Of a stretch of DNA of 64,000 nt, positions 45,964-53,809 are shown in pieces. The notes under the pieces are model-generated. The model made no database searches. It saw only the letters and a list, made by a program, of their open reading frames with translations, and was not told where the DNA came from. Where the stretch lies: the NCBI GenBank assembly GCA_947498455.1, contig CANMKK010000028.1:1-64000 (forward strand). Reading direction: 5' to 3'. Numbering within the stretch: position 1 is the stretch's first letter; the number at the start of each line of letters is the position of its first letter. The translations under genes were made by a program, and so were the position numbers. This stretch comes from an uncultured Aquimarina sp. Lineage in GTDB: Bacteria > Bacteroidota > Bacteroidia > Flavobacteriales > Flavobacteriaceae.

Positions 45964-48705
45964 CTATAATACAAACCTATAAGTCGCCTTAATCAGAAAA
46001 GTATTCTGTGGCTGTTGACCAAGAATCTGATTATCCAAACTCCTGAACAAATGATCTCCTGGATCTCCAAAACCCGTTACTCCTTGTGACCATACTAGAA
46101 ATATTTCAGACCCTGGAATATACTCCCATCTCAACACTAAATTCGATCTAAACTGTACGAATGAAAAATCCGGATTATCAATGGTGTAATCTACAACTCC
46201 ATCTCTATTTTCATCAATTGAATACACATCATCTTCAAAAAATATTTGATTCTCATCATACAATGTTATACGCTCATTAAGATCCTTAGATATAGGATTG
46301 TTCACATAATTAAATTTAGTATAAGTTCCTCTGGAAATAAAAGGTTGCCCATAATACTGTATGGTAAGATTTGGATTAATGTTATAGTTTAAGCGAATAC
46401 TAGCACTTAATGTTTGTTGATCAATTCTAGCTGTAATGTATCTTGGTATTTCTTCAAACTTTTTTTCAGTAACATATTGTGTTTTATTAGGATTTCTTTC
46501 AAATTCTGGATTCAATGACATACTTAAGGCATCAAAAGGCTGATACCTTAAACTCAAAACATATCTTCTAAAAGAAAAATTATTTTGTTGTGCCCAGGAA
46601 TTTATATGTCCCATTGCAAAATTAAATTTCTTTCGTTGATCTGATCCAAAAAACAGAACGGCTATATTTTCTTCAGAAAAACGAAAACGAGGTCCTCCAC
46701 GCAATATCGTATTTGTAAATATTCTTGGCTTATGTATATATTCTACCTCTGTCCACCAATTGTTTTTATAGTTTATATCTCCACTTAAGCCATACTGTAT
46801 ACGGTTATAATTTCCATCAAAATCATAGGTTGTAAACTGACTAAAACCAATATTACCTCTTCTATAGAAGTTTGTGGGTTTTAGAAATACATAACGTACA
46901 TTAAAAAATTGTCTGATTTCATCTGCTTGTCTTAGAAATCCAATATCATTTAATTCTAATTCTGGGGAACGCCAAAACACCCCTCCTTCATAACGCCAAT
47001 TACCAACTCCTGATCTACCTGCCACAATTTTACCCCCCGTACCTGTAAGCGAGGTTTTATTAGGATCAACAGAAACATGACTCGCATCAACTCTTTGAAA
47101 CAAATGTGTTAGAGATTTTTGGGTAGACTCTATTGCTTCTTTAGACCCCTCTACATGACTAGTTACCAAATTACCTTCAATAAAATACTTTCTATCTTTC
47201 CAATTATGCCTAAAATCTAATCCCCCGGTATATGCAGATTTTCTAAGAAAATTAAGGTTATTCTCCCTGACGCCTACCAATTCTGATGTTTCATTAGTAT
47301 TTTCATTATTATAATCTATATTCTTAATATCCCCAAGATCACGATTAGTAGCCGTGAAAATTCCTCCTATATATGTATTCCGCTTATTAAAGTCCTTCTG
47401 AATCCTTCCAACAAAATAATTCGTCAATGGCTCTATAACAGCTTCTCTTCTATTACTATTTTCATCTTCAAGTTTTGCCACTTCTCTTGATGTAACACTT
47501 TCTAAAACTCCTATAGACCAACCATTTTTTGTTTTTCCACTAAATTTTGCAGCCCCTAAAATCGTTGTATTATCCGGAGCATCTACAAACTCATCATTTA
47601 TAGTAGCAGAATTTATATTTCCATCATCCATTGCCTCAAGAAAAGGATTTGAGCCAATAGTTCCTTGTGGATTTCTACCGATTCTACGAGAATAAAATAC
47701 ATTATCAAAACCATCTGCAAAGCTATAGTCAAAAATATTTTTATTCTCCACAAAAAACGGACGTTGTTCTCTAAAAAACACTTGAAAACCATCTAAGGCA
47801 ATTGCTGCAGGATCTGCCTCGACCTGCCCAAAATCAGGATTCACAGTCAGATCCATCGTCAGATCATTAGTAATTCCAATTTTAGCATCCAATCCTCCAT
47901 TTAATTTAAAATCATCTCCATCCCGAAATGGATTCCCTTCTTCCTCTGGGTAGGTGTCATATTGAGTAACAGCAAATGGCTGGATTTCCAATTGCTTCTG
48001 CGGCTCAATATCTATTAATCCATGTAGCTCTCCAAATTCACTTATCATACCAGGTGCATCTATAGGAATACGTTGCCAAACCGATCTTTCATCCTTACGG
48101 AAGAACAGCCTATTAACCTGTAATCCCCATATTTGCTCTTTACGTTTACCAAATTTCAATTGACTCAGTGGCACTTTAATTTCTGCAGTCCAACCCTCAT
48201 CATCTATAGCACTGGCAGCATACCAGATTGGATTCCAACTATCATCCCAATTATCTCCATTTTGCGAAACAAATTCATCTCCTTTGACCCCAGCTGCTGT
48301 AATTGTAAAAGAAAAAGCAGTTCTTTTATCATGATATGTATCCAGAATAAGAGTAATCCTATCCCCTGCAAATCCATCACGCCTGGATAATCTTTTCTCT
48401 ATTTTATCTGGTTCAGTATCATAACATCTATAAGCCACATATAAATACTTCTGATCATATAGAATCTTAAATTTTGTTTGTTGACTTGGCGGAGTATTTT
48501 CATCAGGATTACTTTCTATAAAATCTCCATTCCATTCAGCAAGATTCCAACCTGATTCCTCAATAATCCCATCAATCGACAAAGGTTCAGCTCCCTCAAG
48601 AGAATGCGTAGTATAAATCCTTTTTTTAACGACATTAGATGTTTCTTGCGAATATATACAAGAGGAAAAAAAAATAAGACCCAAAAGATGGATAACTTGT
48701 TTCAT
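45964..48705 (-). CDS. Outer-membrane DUF5916-type protein with N-terminal carbohydrate-binding-like domain
   Basis: About 913 residues. I start at the Met at 48705 because it opens a clean signal peptide (MKQVIHLLGLIFFSSCIYSQ); the frame extends 13 codons upstream. Residues 40-230 resemble a CBM9-like sandwich (IDGIIEESGWNLAEWNGDFIE, FKILYDQKYLYVAYRCYD). The remainder (DLTVNPDFGQVEADPA, FFREQRPFFVENKNIFDY) is the DUF5916 region, rich in alternating aromatic strands and ending in ATYRFVL, typical of an outer-membrane barrel with a terminal Phe. Function unknown; sometimes misnamed hydrolase. Confidence 0.82.
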   Translation of the reverse strand: MKQVIHLLGLIFFSSCIYSQETSNVVKKRIYTTHSLEGAEPLSIDGIIEESGWNLAEWNGDFIESNPDENTPPSQQTKFKILYDQKYLYVAYRCYDTEPDKIEKRLSRRDGFAGDRITLILDTYHDKRTAFSFTITAAGVKGDEFVSQNGDNWDDSWNPIWYAASAIDDEGWTAEIKVPLSQLKFGKRKEQIWGLQVNRLFFRKDERSVWQRIPIDAPGMISEFGELHGLIDIEPQKQLEIQPFAVTQYDTYPEEEGNPFRDGDDFKLNGGLDAKIGITNDLTMDLTVNPDFGQVEADPAAIALDGFQVFFREQRPFFVENKNIFDYSFADGFDNVFYSRRIGRNPQGTIGSNPFLEAMDDGNINSATINDEFVDAPDNTTILGAAKFSGKTKNGWSIGVLESVTSREVAKLEDENSNRREAVIEPLTNYFVGRIQKDFNKRNTYIGGIFTATNRDLGDIKNIDYNNENTNETSELVGVRENNLNFLRKSAYTGGLDFRHNWKDRKYFIEGNLVTSHVEGSKEAIESTQKSLTHLFQRVDASHVSVDPNKTSLTGTGGKIVAGRSGVGNWRYEGGVFWRSPELELNDIGFLRQADEIRQFFNVRYVFLKPTNFYRRGNIGFSQFTTYDFDGNYNRIQYGLSGDINYKNNWWTEVEYIHKPRIFTNTILRGGPRFRFSEENIAVLFFGSDQRKKFNFAMGHINSWAQQNNFSFRRYVLSLRYQPFDALSMSLNPEFERNPNKTQYVTEKKFEEIPRYITARIDQQTLSASIRLNYNINPNLTIQYYGQPFISRGTYTKFNYVNNPISKDLNERITLYDENQIFFEDDVYSIDENRDGVVDYTIDNPDFSFVQFRSNLVLRWEYIPGSEIFLVWSQGVTGFGDPGDHLFRSLDNQILGQQPQNTFLIKATYRFVL

Positions 48706-48892
48706 AATATAAAAACTCTCGATTGATGTATAATGTATATGCACAAAGTATAAAAGATTGTAGCAGTTTGGGTTAAATTTTTGTAAAAATTAACATGAAA
48801 ATCATATTCTAAAAGAAGAAATAGAAAACAAACACCTCGTAAGCATTCTAAAAATCAATACATCACGTCATAAAAATAATATCAACTACCTG

Positions 48893-48923
48893 TTTGCTAT
48901 ATAAATATATAATCGTACATTTG
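48893..48923 (+). promoter_or_regulatory. Promoter of rplM-rpsI
   Basis: TTTG (48893-48896), 19 bases, TACATTTG (48916-48923): an ideal Bacteroidetes -33/-7 pair, 53 bases before the rplM start. Confidence 0.8.
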
Positions 48924-48976
48924 CACCCCTATTTTACGATAGGAAAGGAATGTTTAATCAGTAAAAATTAATTAGT

Positions 48977-49432
48977 GTGGACACATTAAGTTACAAAACA
49001 GTATCTGCCAACAAGGCAACCGTTTCTAAGGAATGGGTACATATAGATGCTGAAGGACAGACTTTAGGACGTCTATCCTCTGTAGCAGCAATATTGCTAA
49101 GAGGGAAACGTAAACCTAGCTTTACCCCACACGTTGATTGCGGTGACAATGTAATTATTACAAATGCCAGCAAGATCAACTTAACAGGAAAAAAGTGGAC
49201 AGATAAATCATATATCCGTCACACTGGATACCCTGGAGGGCAAAGAAGTCTTACTGCTCAGGAGTTATACGACAAAAACCCAGAGCGTTTAATTGAAAAA
49301 GCGATTAAAGGAATGCTACCTAAAAACAAATTAGGAGCAGCCATATTTCGCAATCTAAAGGTATATGCTGGAGCAGAGCACAATCAAGATGCACAGCAGC
49401 CTAAAACTATTAACTTAAACGAATTTAAGTAA
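48977..49432 (+). CDS. rplM: 50S ribosomal protein L13
   Basis: 151 residues. Begins at a GTG codon, followed by DTLSYKTVSANKATVSKEW as in flavobacterial L13; no in-frame ATG fits. Conserved TLGRLSS, HVDCGDNVIITNA, YIRHTGYPGGQRS and GMLPKNKLG are visible. Overlaps rpsI by one base (TAATG), so translation is coupled. Opens the L13-S9-S2-EF-Ts cluster. Confidence 0.96.
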   Translation: MDTLSYKTVSANKATVSKEWVHIDAEGQTLGRLSSVAAILLRGKRKPSFTPHVDCGDNVIITNASKINLTGKKWTDKSYIRHTGYPGGQRSLTAQELYDKNPERLIEKAIKGMLPKNKLGAAIFRNLKVYAGAEHNQDAQQPKTINLNEFK

Positions 49433-49818
49433 TGGAAGTTATTCACAAAATTGGTCGTAGAAAAACGGCTGTAGCTAGAATATACCTTAAAGAAGGTTCT
49501 GGAAAAGTTACGATCAACAAAAAAGATCTTAACGATTACTTTACTACTGCTACTTTACAATACAAAGTGAACCAACCTCTTACTCTAACTAGTAATGAGG
49601 ACAAATACGATGTAAACGTAAATGTATACGGTGGTGGAATCACAGGTCAGGCAGAAGCTGTTCGCTTAGCTATATCTAGAGCAGTATGTGAGCTAGACGA
49701 AGAAAACAGAAGCATTCTTAAACCAGAAGGTTTATTGACTAGAGATCCTAGAATGGTAGAACGTAAGAAATTCGGACAGAAGAAAGCTCGTAAGAAATTC
49801 CAGTTCTCTAAACGTTAA
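49432..49818 (+). CDS. rpsI: 30S ribosomal protein S9
   Basis: 128 residues: IGRRKTAVARIYLKEGSGK at the N-terminus, GGGITGQAEAVRLAISRA, and the basic tail ending KKARKKFQFSKR that reaches the P site. Its ATG overlaps the rplM stop. Confidence 0.97.
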   Translation: MEVIHKIGRRKTAVARIYLKEGSGKVTINKKDLNDYFTTATLQYKVNQPLTLTSNEDKYDVNVNVYGGGITGQAEAVRLAISRAVCELDEENRSILKPEGLLTRDPRMVERKKFGQKKARKKFQFSKR

Positions 49819-49903
49819 TTTATTAAAACAGTATTTGTTGTTACTTGGAAATCTCTTGTGCCAAACAAGTAGATTATTACAAGATTAGTTTAGCATCTAA
49901 ATG

Positions 49904-49934
49904 ATCAAGGCCATACAAATTGTAGCCACTTGAT
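49904..49934 (+). promoter_or_regulatory. Structured leader hairpin upstream of rpsB
   Basis: ATCAAGGC...GCC-A-CTTGAT closes a nested TACAA/TTGTA stem, 37 bases before the rpsB ATG. It may be an S2 autoregulatory leader; there is no T run, so it is not a terminator. Confidence 0.4.
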
Positions 49935-49970
49935 TATTGCTAATTCAACAGAACGTAAACTATTACAAAA

Positions 49971-50810
49971 ATGGCAAACAATATCGAAGTAAAAGACTTA
50001 CTTGATGCAGGTGTACATTTTGGTCACCTGACAAGAAGATGGGATCCTAACATGGCACCATATATATATATGGAGCGTAACGGCATCCACATCATCAATC
50101 TATACAAGACAGCCGCAAAAATTGACGAAGCTAGTGAAGCTTTGAAGAAAATTGCAGCTTCTGGAAGAAAAATCCTTTTTGTTGCTACCAAAAAGCAGGC
50201 AAAAGAAATAGTTGCCGAAAAAGCAGCTAAAGCCAATCAACCATACATCACTGAAAGATGGCCTGGTGGAATGCTTACCAATTTTGTTACTATCCGTAAA
50301 GCTGTTAAAAAAATGGCAGCTATTGATAGAATGAAAAAAGATGGTACATTCAATACTCTATCAAAAAAAGAGCGTTTACAAGTAGATCGTTTAAGAGCAA
50401 AATTAGAAAAGAACTTAGGTTCTATATCTGATATGACTCGTCTACCTGGAGCCTTATTTGTTGTAGATATCACTCGCGAACACATCGCAGTAAAAGAAGC
50501 TCAGAAATTAAACATTCCTATTTTTGCAATGGTTGATACCAATTCTGACCCACGTCAGGTAGAATATGTTATCCCTGCAAATGATGATGCTTCTAAATCT
50601 ATTGACAAAGTAATGACATACGTAAGTGATGCTATTATTGAAGGCTTAACTGAAAGAAAAGCGGCTAAAGAAGCTCCTAAACAAGAAGCTCCTGCTAAAG
50701 CAAAAGCTGAAACACCAGCAAAAGCCGAAGCTACTGCAAAAGTTGAAGCTCCAGCAAAAGTTGAAGAAGCTCCTGCTGTTGCAGAAGCTGCTAAGCAAGA
50801 AGAAGAATAA
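49971..50810 (+). CDS. rpsB: 30S ribosomal protein S2
   Basis: 279 residues. The S2 core spans 1-230 (DLLDAGVHFGHLTRRWDPNM, ERWPGGMLTNF, PLALFVVD-like GALFVVDITREH, VDTNSDPRQVEYVIPANDD). The last 45 residues are a low-complexity Ala/Lys/Glu/Pro tail (KQEAPAKAKAETPAKAE), as seen in other Bacteroidetes. Separate from rpsI by 152 bases that hold a structured leader; followed by a strong terminator, so it may be its own unit. Confidence 0.96.
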   Translation: MANNIEVKDLLDAGVHFGHLTRRWDPNMAPYIYMERNGIHIINLYKTAAKIDEASEALKKIAASGRKILFVATKKQAKEIVAEKAAKANQPYITERWPGGMLTNFVTIRKAVKKMAAIDRMKKDGTFNTLSKKERLQVDRLRAKLEKNLGSISDMTRLPGALFVVDITREHIAVKEAQKLNIPIFAMVDTNSDPRQVEYVIPANDDASKSIDKVMTYVSDAIIEGLTERKAAKEAPKQEAPAKAKAETPAKAEATAKVEAPAKVEEAPAVAEAAKQEEE

Positions 50811-50887
50811 ACATTCATTGATTGCTTTCAATCATTAAAATCATAAAATTAAAGCTTAAGCACAAAACTTAACTTTAAGATAAAATT

Positions 50888-50945
50888 AATGAGTCGTTTA
50901 GTTCTTTACTTTCGTAGTAATCATAACTAAACGACTCATTTTTTT
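50888..50945 (+). terminator. Strong terminator between rpsB and tsf, with a promoter-like loop
   Basis: A perfect 16-bp stem (AATGAGTCGTTTAGTT and its complement) ends in seven or more T. The 21-base loop contains TACTTTCG (50907-50914), close to the TAnnTTTG -7 element, 59 bases before the tsf ATG. Confidence 0.75.
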
Positions 50946-50972
50946 ACACAAACACATTAAATATTAAAAGAT

Positions 50973-51938
50973 ATGGTTAAGATAACCGCCGCAGAAGTTA
51001 ATAAATTAAGAAAAGCTACAGGTGCAGGAATGATGGACTGCAAAAAAGCATTAGTTGAAGCTGAAGGAGATTTCGACAAGGCTATAGATGTATTACGCAA
51101 GAAAGGACAAAAAGTTGCAGCTAAAAGAGCAGACCGTGATTCATCCGAAGGAGCTGCTATTGCCAAAATTAATGCAGACAATACTGTTGGTGTATCTATA
51201 GTTCTAGGATGTGAAACGGATTTCGTTGGTAAAAATGAAAGTTTTGTAGCACTAGCAAATGAATTAGCTGAATCAGCATTAAATTACGCTTCTAAGGAAG
51301 AGTTTTTGGCTTCAGATTTCGGAGGAATGACTGTTGCAGAAAAATTAGTTGAACAAACTGGTGTTATTGGTGAAAAATTAGAAATTAATGCATTTTCTAA
51401 ACTAGAAGCTCCCTATGTAGGTTCATACGTCCATATAAACAAAATTGCAGCTTTAGTTGGACTTTCTTCTAAAACAGACAAGTCTGATGTGTTAGCAAAA
51501 GATTTAGCTATGCAGATAGCTTCTATGGGTGCTACTACACTTTCTTATAAAGATTTTGACCCTGCTTATGTAGCTTCAGAAACTGAAGCTAGAATTGCTG
51601 TAATCGAAAAAGACAATGAAGAATTAGGTCGTTTAGGAAAAACATTAAAAAATGTACCTCAATACATATCAATGTCTCAACTAACTCCTGAAGTTTTAGC
51701 AAAAGCAGAAGAAGATGCAAAAGCAGAATTAAAAGCAGAAGGTAAACCAGAACAAATATGGGATAGAATTCTTCCAGGAAAAATGGAAAGATTTATATCT
51801 GATAACACTACTCTTGACAAAGAGCAATGTCTTCTTGACCAAAATTTCATCAAAGACGAAAAAATCAATGTCGCTAAGTATGTTGAATCATACGGAGACG
51901 TTAAAGTAACTTCTTTTGAAAGAGTATCTCTAGGTTAA
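50973..51938 (+). CDS. tsf: Elongation factor Ts
   Basis: Nucleotide exchange factor for EF-Tu, 321 residues. The TS-N UBA-like domain reads EVNKLRKATGAGMMDCKKALVEAEGD-type, with the signature CETDFVGKNE and two dimerisation subdomains after it. Follows rpsB on the same strand but is separated from it by an intrinsic terminator; own perfect-palindrome terminator at 51973-52003. Confidence 0.97.
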   Translation: MVKITAAEVNKLRKATGAGMMDCKKALVEAEGDFDKAIDVLRKKGQKVAAKRADRDSSEGAAIAKINADNTVGVSIVLGCETDFVGKNESFVALANELAESALNYASKEEFLASDFGGMTVAEKLVEQTGVIGEKLEINAFSKLEAPYVGSYVHINKIAALVGLSSKTDKSDVLAKDLAMQIASMGATTLSYKDFDPAYVASETEARIAVIEKDNEELGRLGKTLKNVPQYISMSQLTPEVLAKAEEDAKAELKAEGKPEQIWDRILPGKMERFISDNTTLDKEQCLLDQNFIKDEKINVAKYVESYGDVKVTSFERVSLG

Positions 51939-51972
51939 TAGCTTTGAAATATTACATATTTAGTAAAAAATC

Positions 51973-52003
51973 AAAAGCCGCTTCAATTGAAGCGGCTTTT
52001 TTT
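51973..52003 (+). terminator. Terminator of tsf
   Basis: AAAAGCCGCTTCAA/TTGAAGCGGCTTTT with almost no loop and a T run; 35 bases past the stop. Confidence 0.85.
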
Positions 52004-52052
52004 CATCATTTTTCAAAATACTTTTTTCTTAGCTCGGATCTGTTTTTCTAAA

Positions 52053-52140
52053 CATTTTGGACCCCTCCAAAATGCTACCCCAAAAAGACTAACTCCCCAA
52101 TCAGTCTAGAATACATACTATACCAAAGTAAGTATGCAGT
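52053..52140. other. Cluster of three small hairpins upstream of pyrH
   Basis: CATTTTGGA-CCCC-TCCAAAATG (52053-52074), GACT...AGTC around 52087-52106, and CATACT...AGTATG around 52112-52135. No T runs and no ORF from a start codon. Possible structured RNA or binding sites; function not known. Confidence 0.35.
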
Positions 52141-52191
52141 TTCTAAAAAAACATTACTTCACTATTTCAAAAAATATTTCTCATCCCCCTT

Positions 52192-52276
52192 TATCTTTGT
52201 TTTGTTTTCCTGCAGCAAACATATAACATATTTGAAGGTGAATCAATAGCATCGAAAGGGGAAAACAACCCTTTTT
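52192..52276 (+). ncRNA. Possible short transcript ahead of pyrH
   Basis: A -7-like TATCTTTG (52192-52199) is followed about 55 bases later by a small terminator-like stem AAAGGG/CCCTTT with five T (52255-52276). If both work they would give an RNA of about 70 bases, or a leader with early termination. No Rfam family recognised. Confidence 0.25.
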
Positions 52277-52368
52277 ACATGTTTACACCCTAATTTTAAC
52301 ATTTTAGAGTCTTTTTACAAATGTTCCACCTTTAATAATTAAAGTATTTCTTAAATTAAGAATATCTT

Positions 52369-52376
52369 TATATTTG
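52369..52376 (+). promoter_or_regulatory. Putative -7 box of pyrH
   Basis: TATATTTG, with TTTC at 52347-52350 as a near-match to the -33 element 18 bases upstream. The ATG follows 18 bases later. Confidence 0.55.
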
Positions 52377-52393
52377 CACTACAGTTCAAGCAA

Positions 52394-53104
52394 ATGATGA
52401 AATACAAGAGAATATTACTAAAATTATCAGGAGAAGCCCTTATGGGAGAACGTCAATATGGTATTGACCCAAACAGATTAGCCGAATACGCTCACGAAAT
52501 CAAACAAATAACCGCTGAAAATGTAGAAGTTGCTATTGTTATTGGTGGGGGTAATATTTTCAGAGGTGTTTCTGGCGCAAGTAAAGGAATGGACAGAGTT
52601 CAGGCAGATCACATGGGTATGTTAGCCACGGTAATTAATGGATTAGCACTACAGAGCGCACTAGAAGATTCCGAAATACCTACAAGACTTCAGTCAGCGG
52701 TAAAAATTAATGAAGTAGCTGAACCATTTATAAGAAGAAGAGCCATAAGACACTTAGAAAAAGGTCGTGTTGTCATTTTTGGCGGAGGAACAGGAAACCC
52801 ATACTTTACCACTGATTCTGCTGCAGTATTGAGAGCCATAGAAATCAATGCCGATGTTATCCTGAAAGGTACACGAGTAGACGGTATATATACCGCAGAC
52901 CCCGAAAAAGACTCAAAAGCCACTAAATTTGATTTCATTACTTTTGACGACGTATTAAGCAAAGGACTTAAAGTAATGGATACTACCGCTTTTACATTAA
53001 GTCAAGAAAACGAACTACCTATAATAGTTTTTGATATGAATAAAGCCGGCAATTTACTAAAAGTTGTTTCTGGCGAATCTATTGGAACAAAGGTAAATCT
53101 ATAA
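52394..53104 (+). CDS. pyrH: UMP kinase
   Basis: Phosphorylates UMP to UDP; 236 residues of the amino-acid-kinase fold. Seen: RILLKLSGEALMG, VIGGGNIFRG, FGGGTGNPYFTTDSAA and the DGIYTADPEKD loop. Two Met codons in a row open the frame (52394 or 52397). Paired with frr as in most bacteria. Confidence 0.97.
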   Translation: MMKYKRILLKLSGEALMGERQYGIDPNRLAEYAHEIKQITAENVEVAIVIGGGNIFRGVSGASKGMDRVQADHMGMLATVINGLALQSALEDSEIPTRLQSAVKINEVAEPFIRRRAIRHLEKGRVVIFGGGTGNPYFTTDSAAVLRAIEINADVILKGTRVDGIYTADPEKDSKATKFDFITFDDVLSKGLKVMDTTAFTLSQENELPIIVFDMNKAGNLLKVVSGESIGTKVNL

Positions 53105-53161
53105 TATATTATTTTAGAATGGCTTATTTTTTGTGCCGTTATAAAAAAAAGAATTAAAACG

Positions 53162-53725
53162 ATGAACGAAGAAATAGACTTTATTCTGGATTCAACTAAA
53201 GAATCTATGCAAGGGGCAATAACGCATTTAGAAAAAAAATTACTTGTCATTAGAGCCGGAAAAGCTTCTCCCGCTATGCTTGGAGGTGTAATGGTAGAAT
53301 ATTACGGAAACCCCACTCCCTTAAACCAAGTCGGAAATGTAAATACTCCTGACGCAAGAACAATTACAATTCAACCTTTCGAAAAATCACTTATTCCTGA
53401 AATAGAAAAAGGAATTATGATTGCCAACTTAGGATTCAATCCTATGAACAACGGAGAAAGTGTAATCATAAGCGTACCTCCTTTAACAGAGGAGCGTCGT
53501 CGAGATCTAGTAAAACAAGCTAAGGCCGAAGCCGAAGACTCTAAAATTGGCGTACGTAACGACCGTAAAAATGCTAATAACGAAATAAAGAAACTAGAAA
53601 AAGATGGACTATCAGAAGATTTAGCAAAAAATGCTGAAGCAGATATCCAACAATTAACAGATACATATATCAAAAAGATTGACGAAATGCTAGTTGTTAA
53701 AGAAAAAGAAATCATGACAGTTTAA
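53162..53725 (+). CDS. frr: Ribosome recycling factor
   Basis: 187 residues, family length. Three-helix bundle with RAGKASPAMLGGVMVEYYG, the beta domain NQVGNVNTPDARTITIQPFE and SVPPLTEERRRDLVKQAK. It lies 57 bases after pyrH, followed by a terminator. Confidence 0.97.
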   Translation: MNEEIDFILDSTKESMQGAITHLEKKLLVIRAGKASPAMLGGVMVEYYGNPTPLNQVGNVNTPDARTITIQPFEKSLIPEIEKGIMIANLGFNPMNNGESVIISVPPLTEERRRDLVKQAKAEAEDSKIGVRNDRKNANNEIKKLEKDGLSEDLAKNAEADIQQLTDTYIKKIDEMLVVKEKEIMTV

Positions 53726-53741
53726 GCATTCCCAAACTCCT

Positions 53742-53775
53742 AAAAAAGGTGTTTTCGATTGAAAACACCTTTTTT
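53742..53775 (+). terminator. Terminator of pyrH-frr
   Basis: AAAAAAGGTGTTTTC, GATT loop, then the exact complement ending in nine or more T. It lies inside the apparent N-terminal extension of the next ORF, showing that the extension is not translated. Confidence 0.85.
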
Positions 53776-53809
53776 TTTCTATCTTAGCCACAAAGAATCC
53801 ATCCCACTA

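Noticed and set aside
52013..52105. Minus-strand open stretch reading DWGVSLFGVAFWRGPKC, suggestive of a gene fragment
   Set aside because: There is no start codon before the upstream stop, it is only 30 codons long, and much of it is a perfect small hairpin, which explains the sequence better.
53759..53809. N-terminal extension of the DUF5686 protein from a TTG
   Set aside because: It lies within the frr terminator hairpin, and the ATG at 53810 begins a proper signal peptide.
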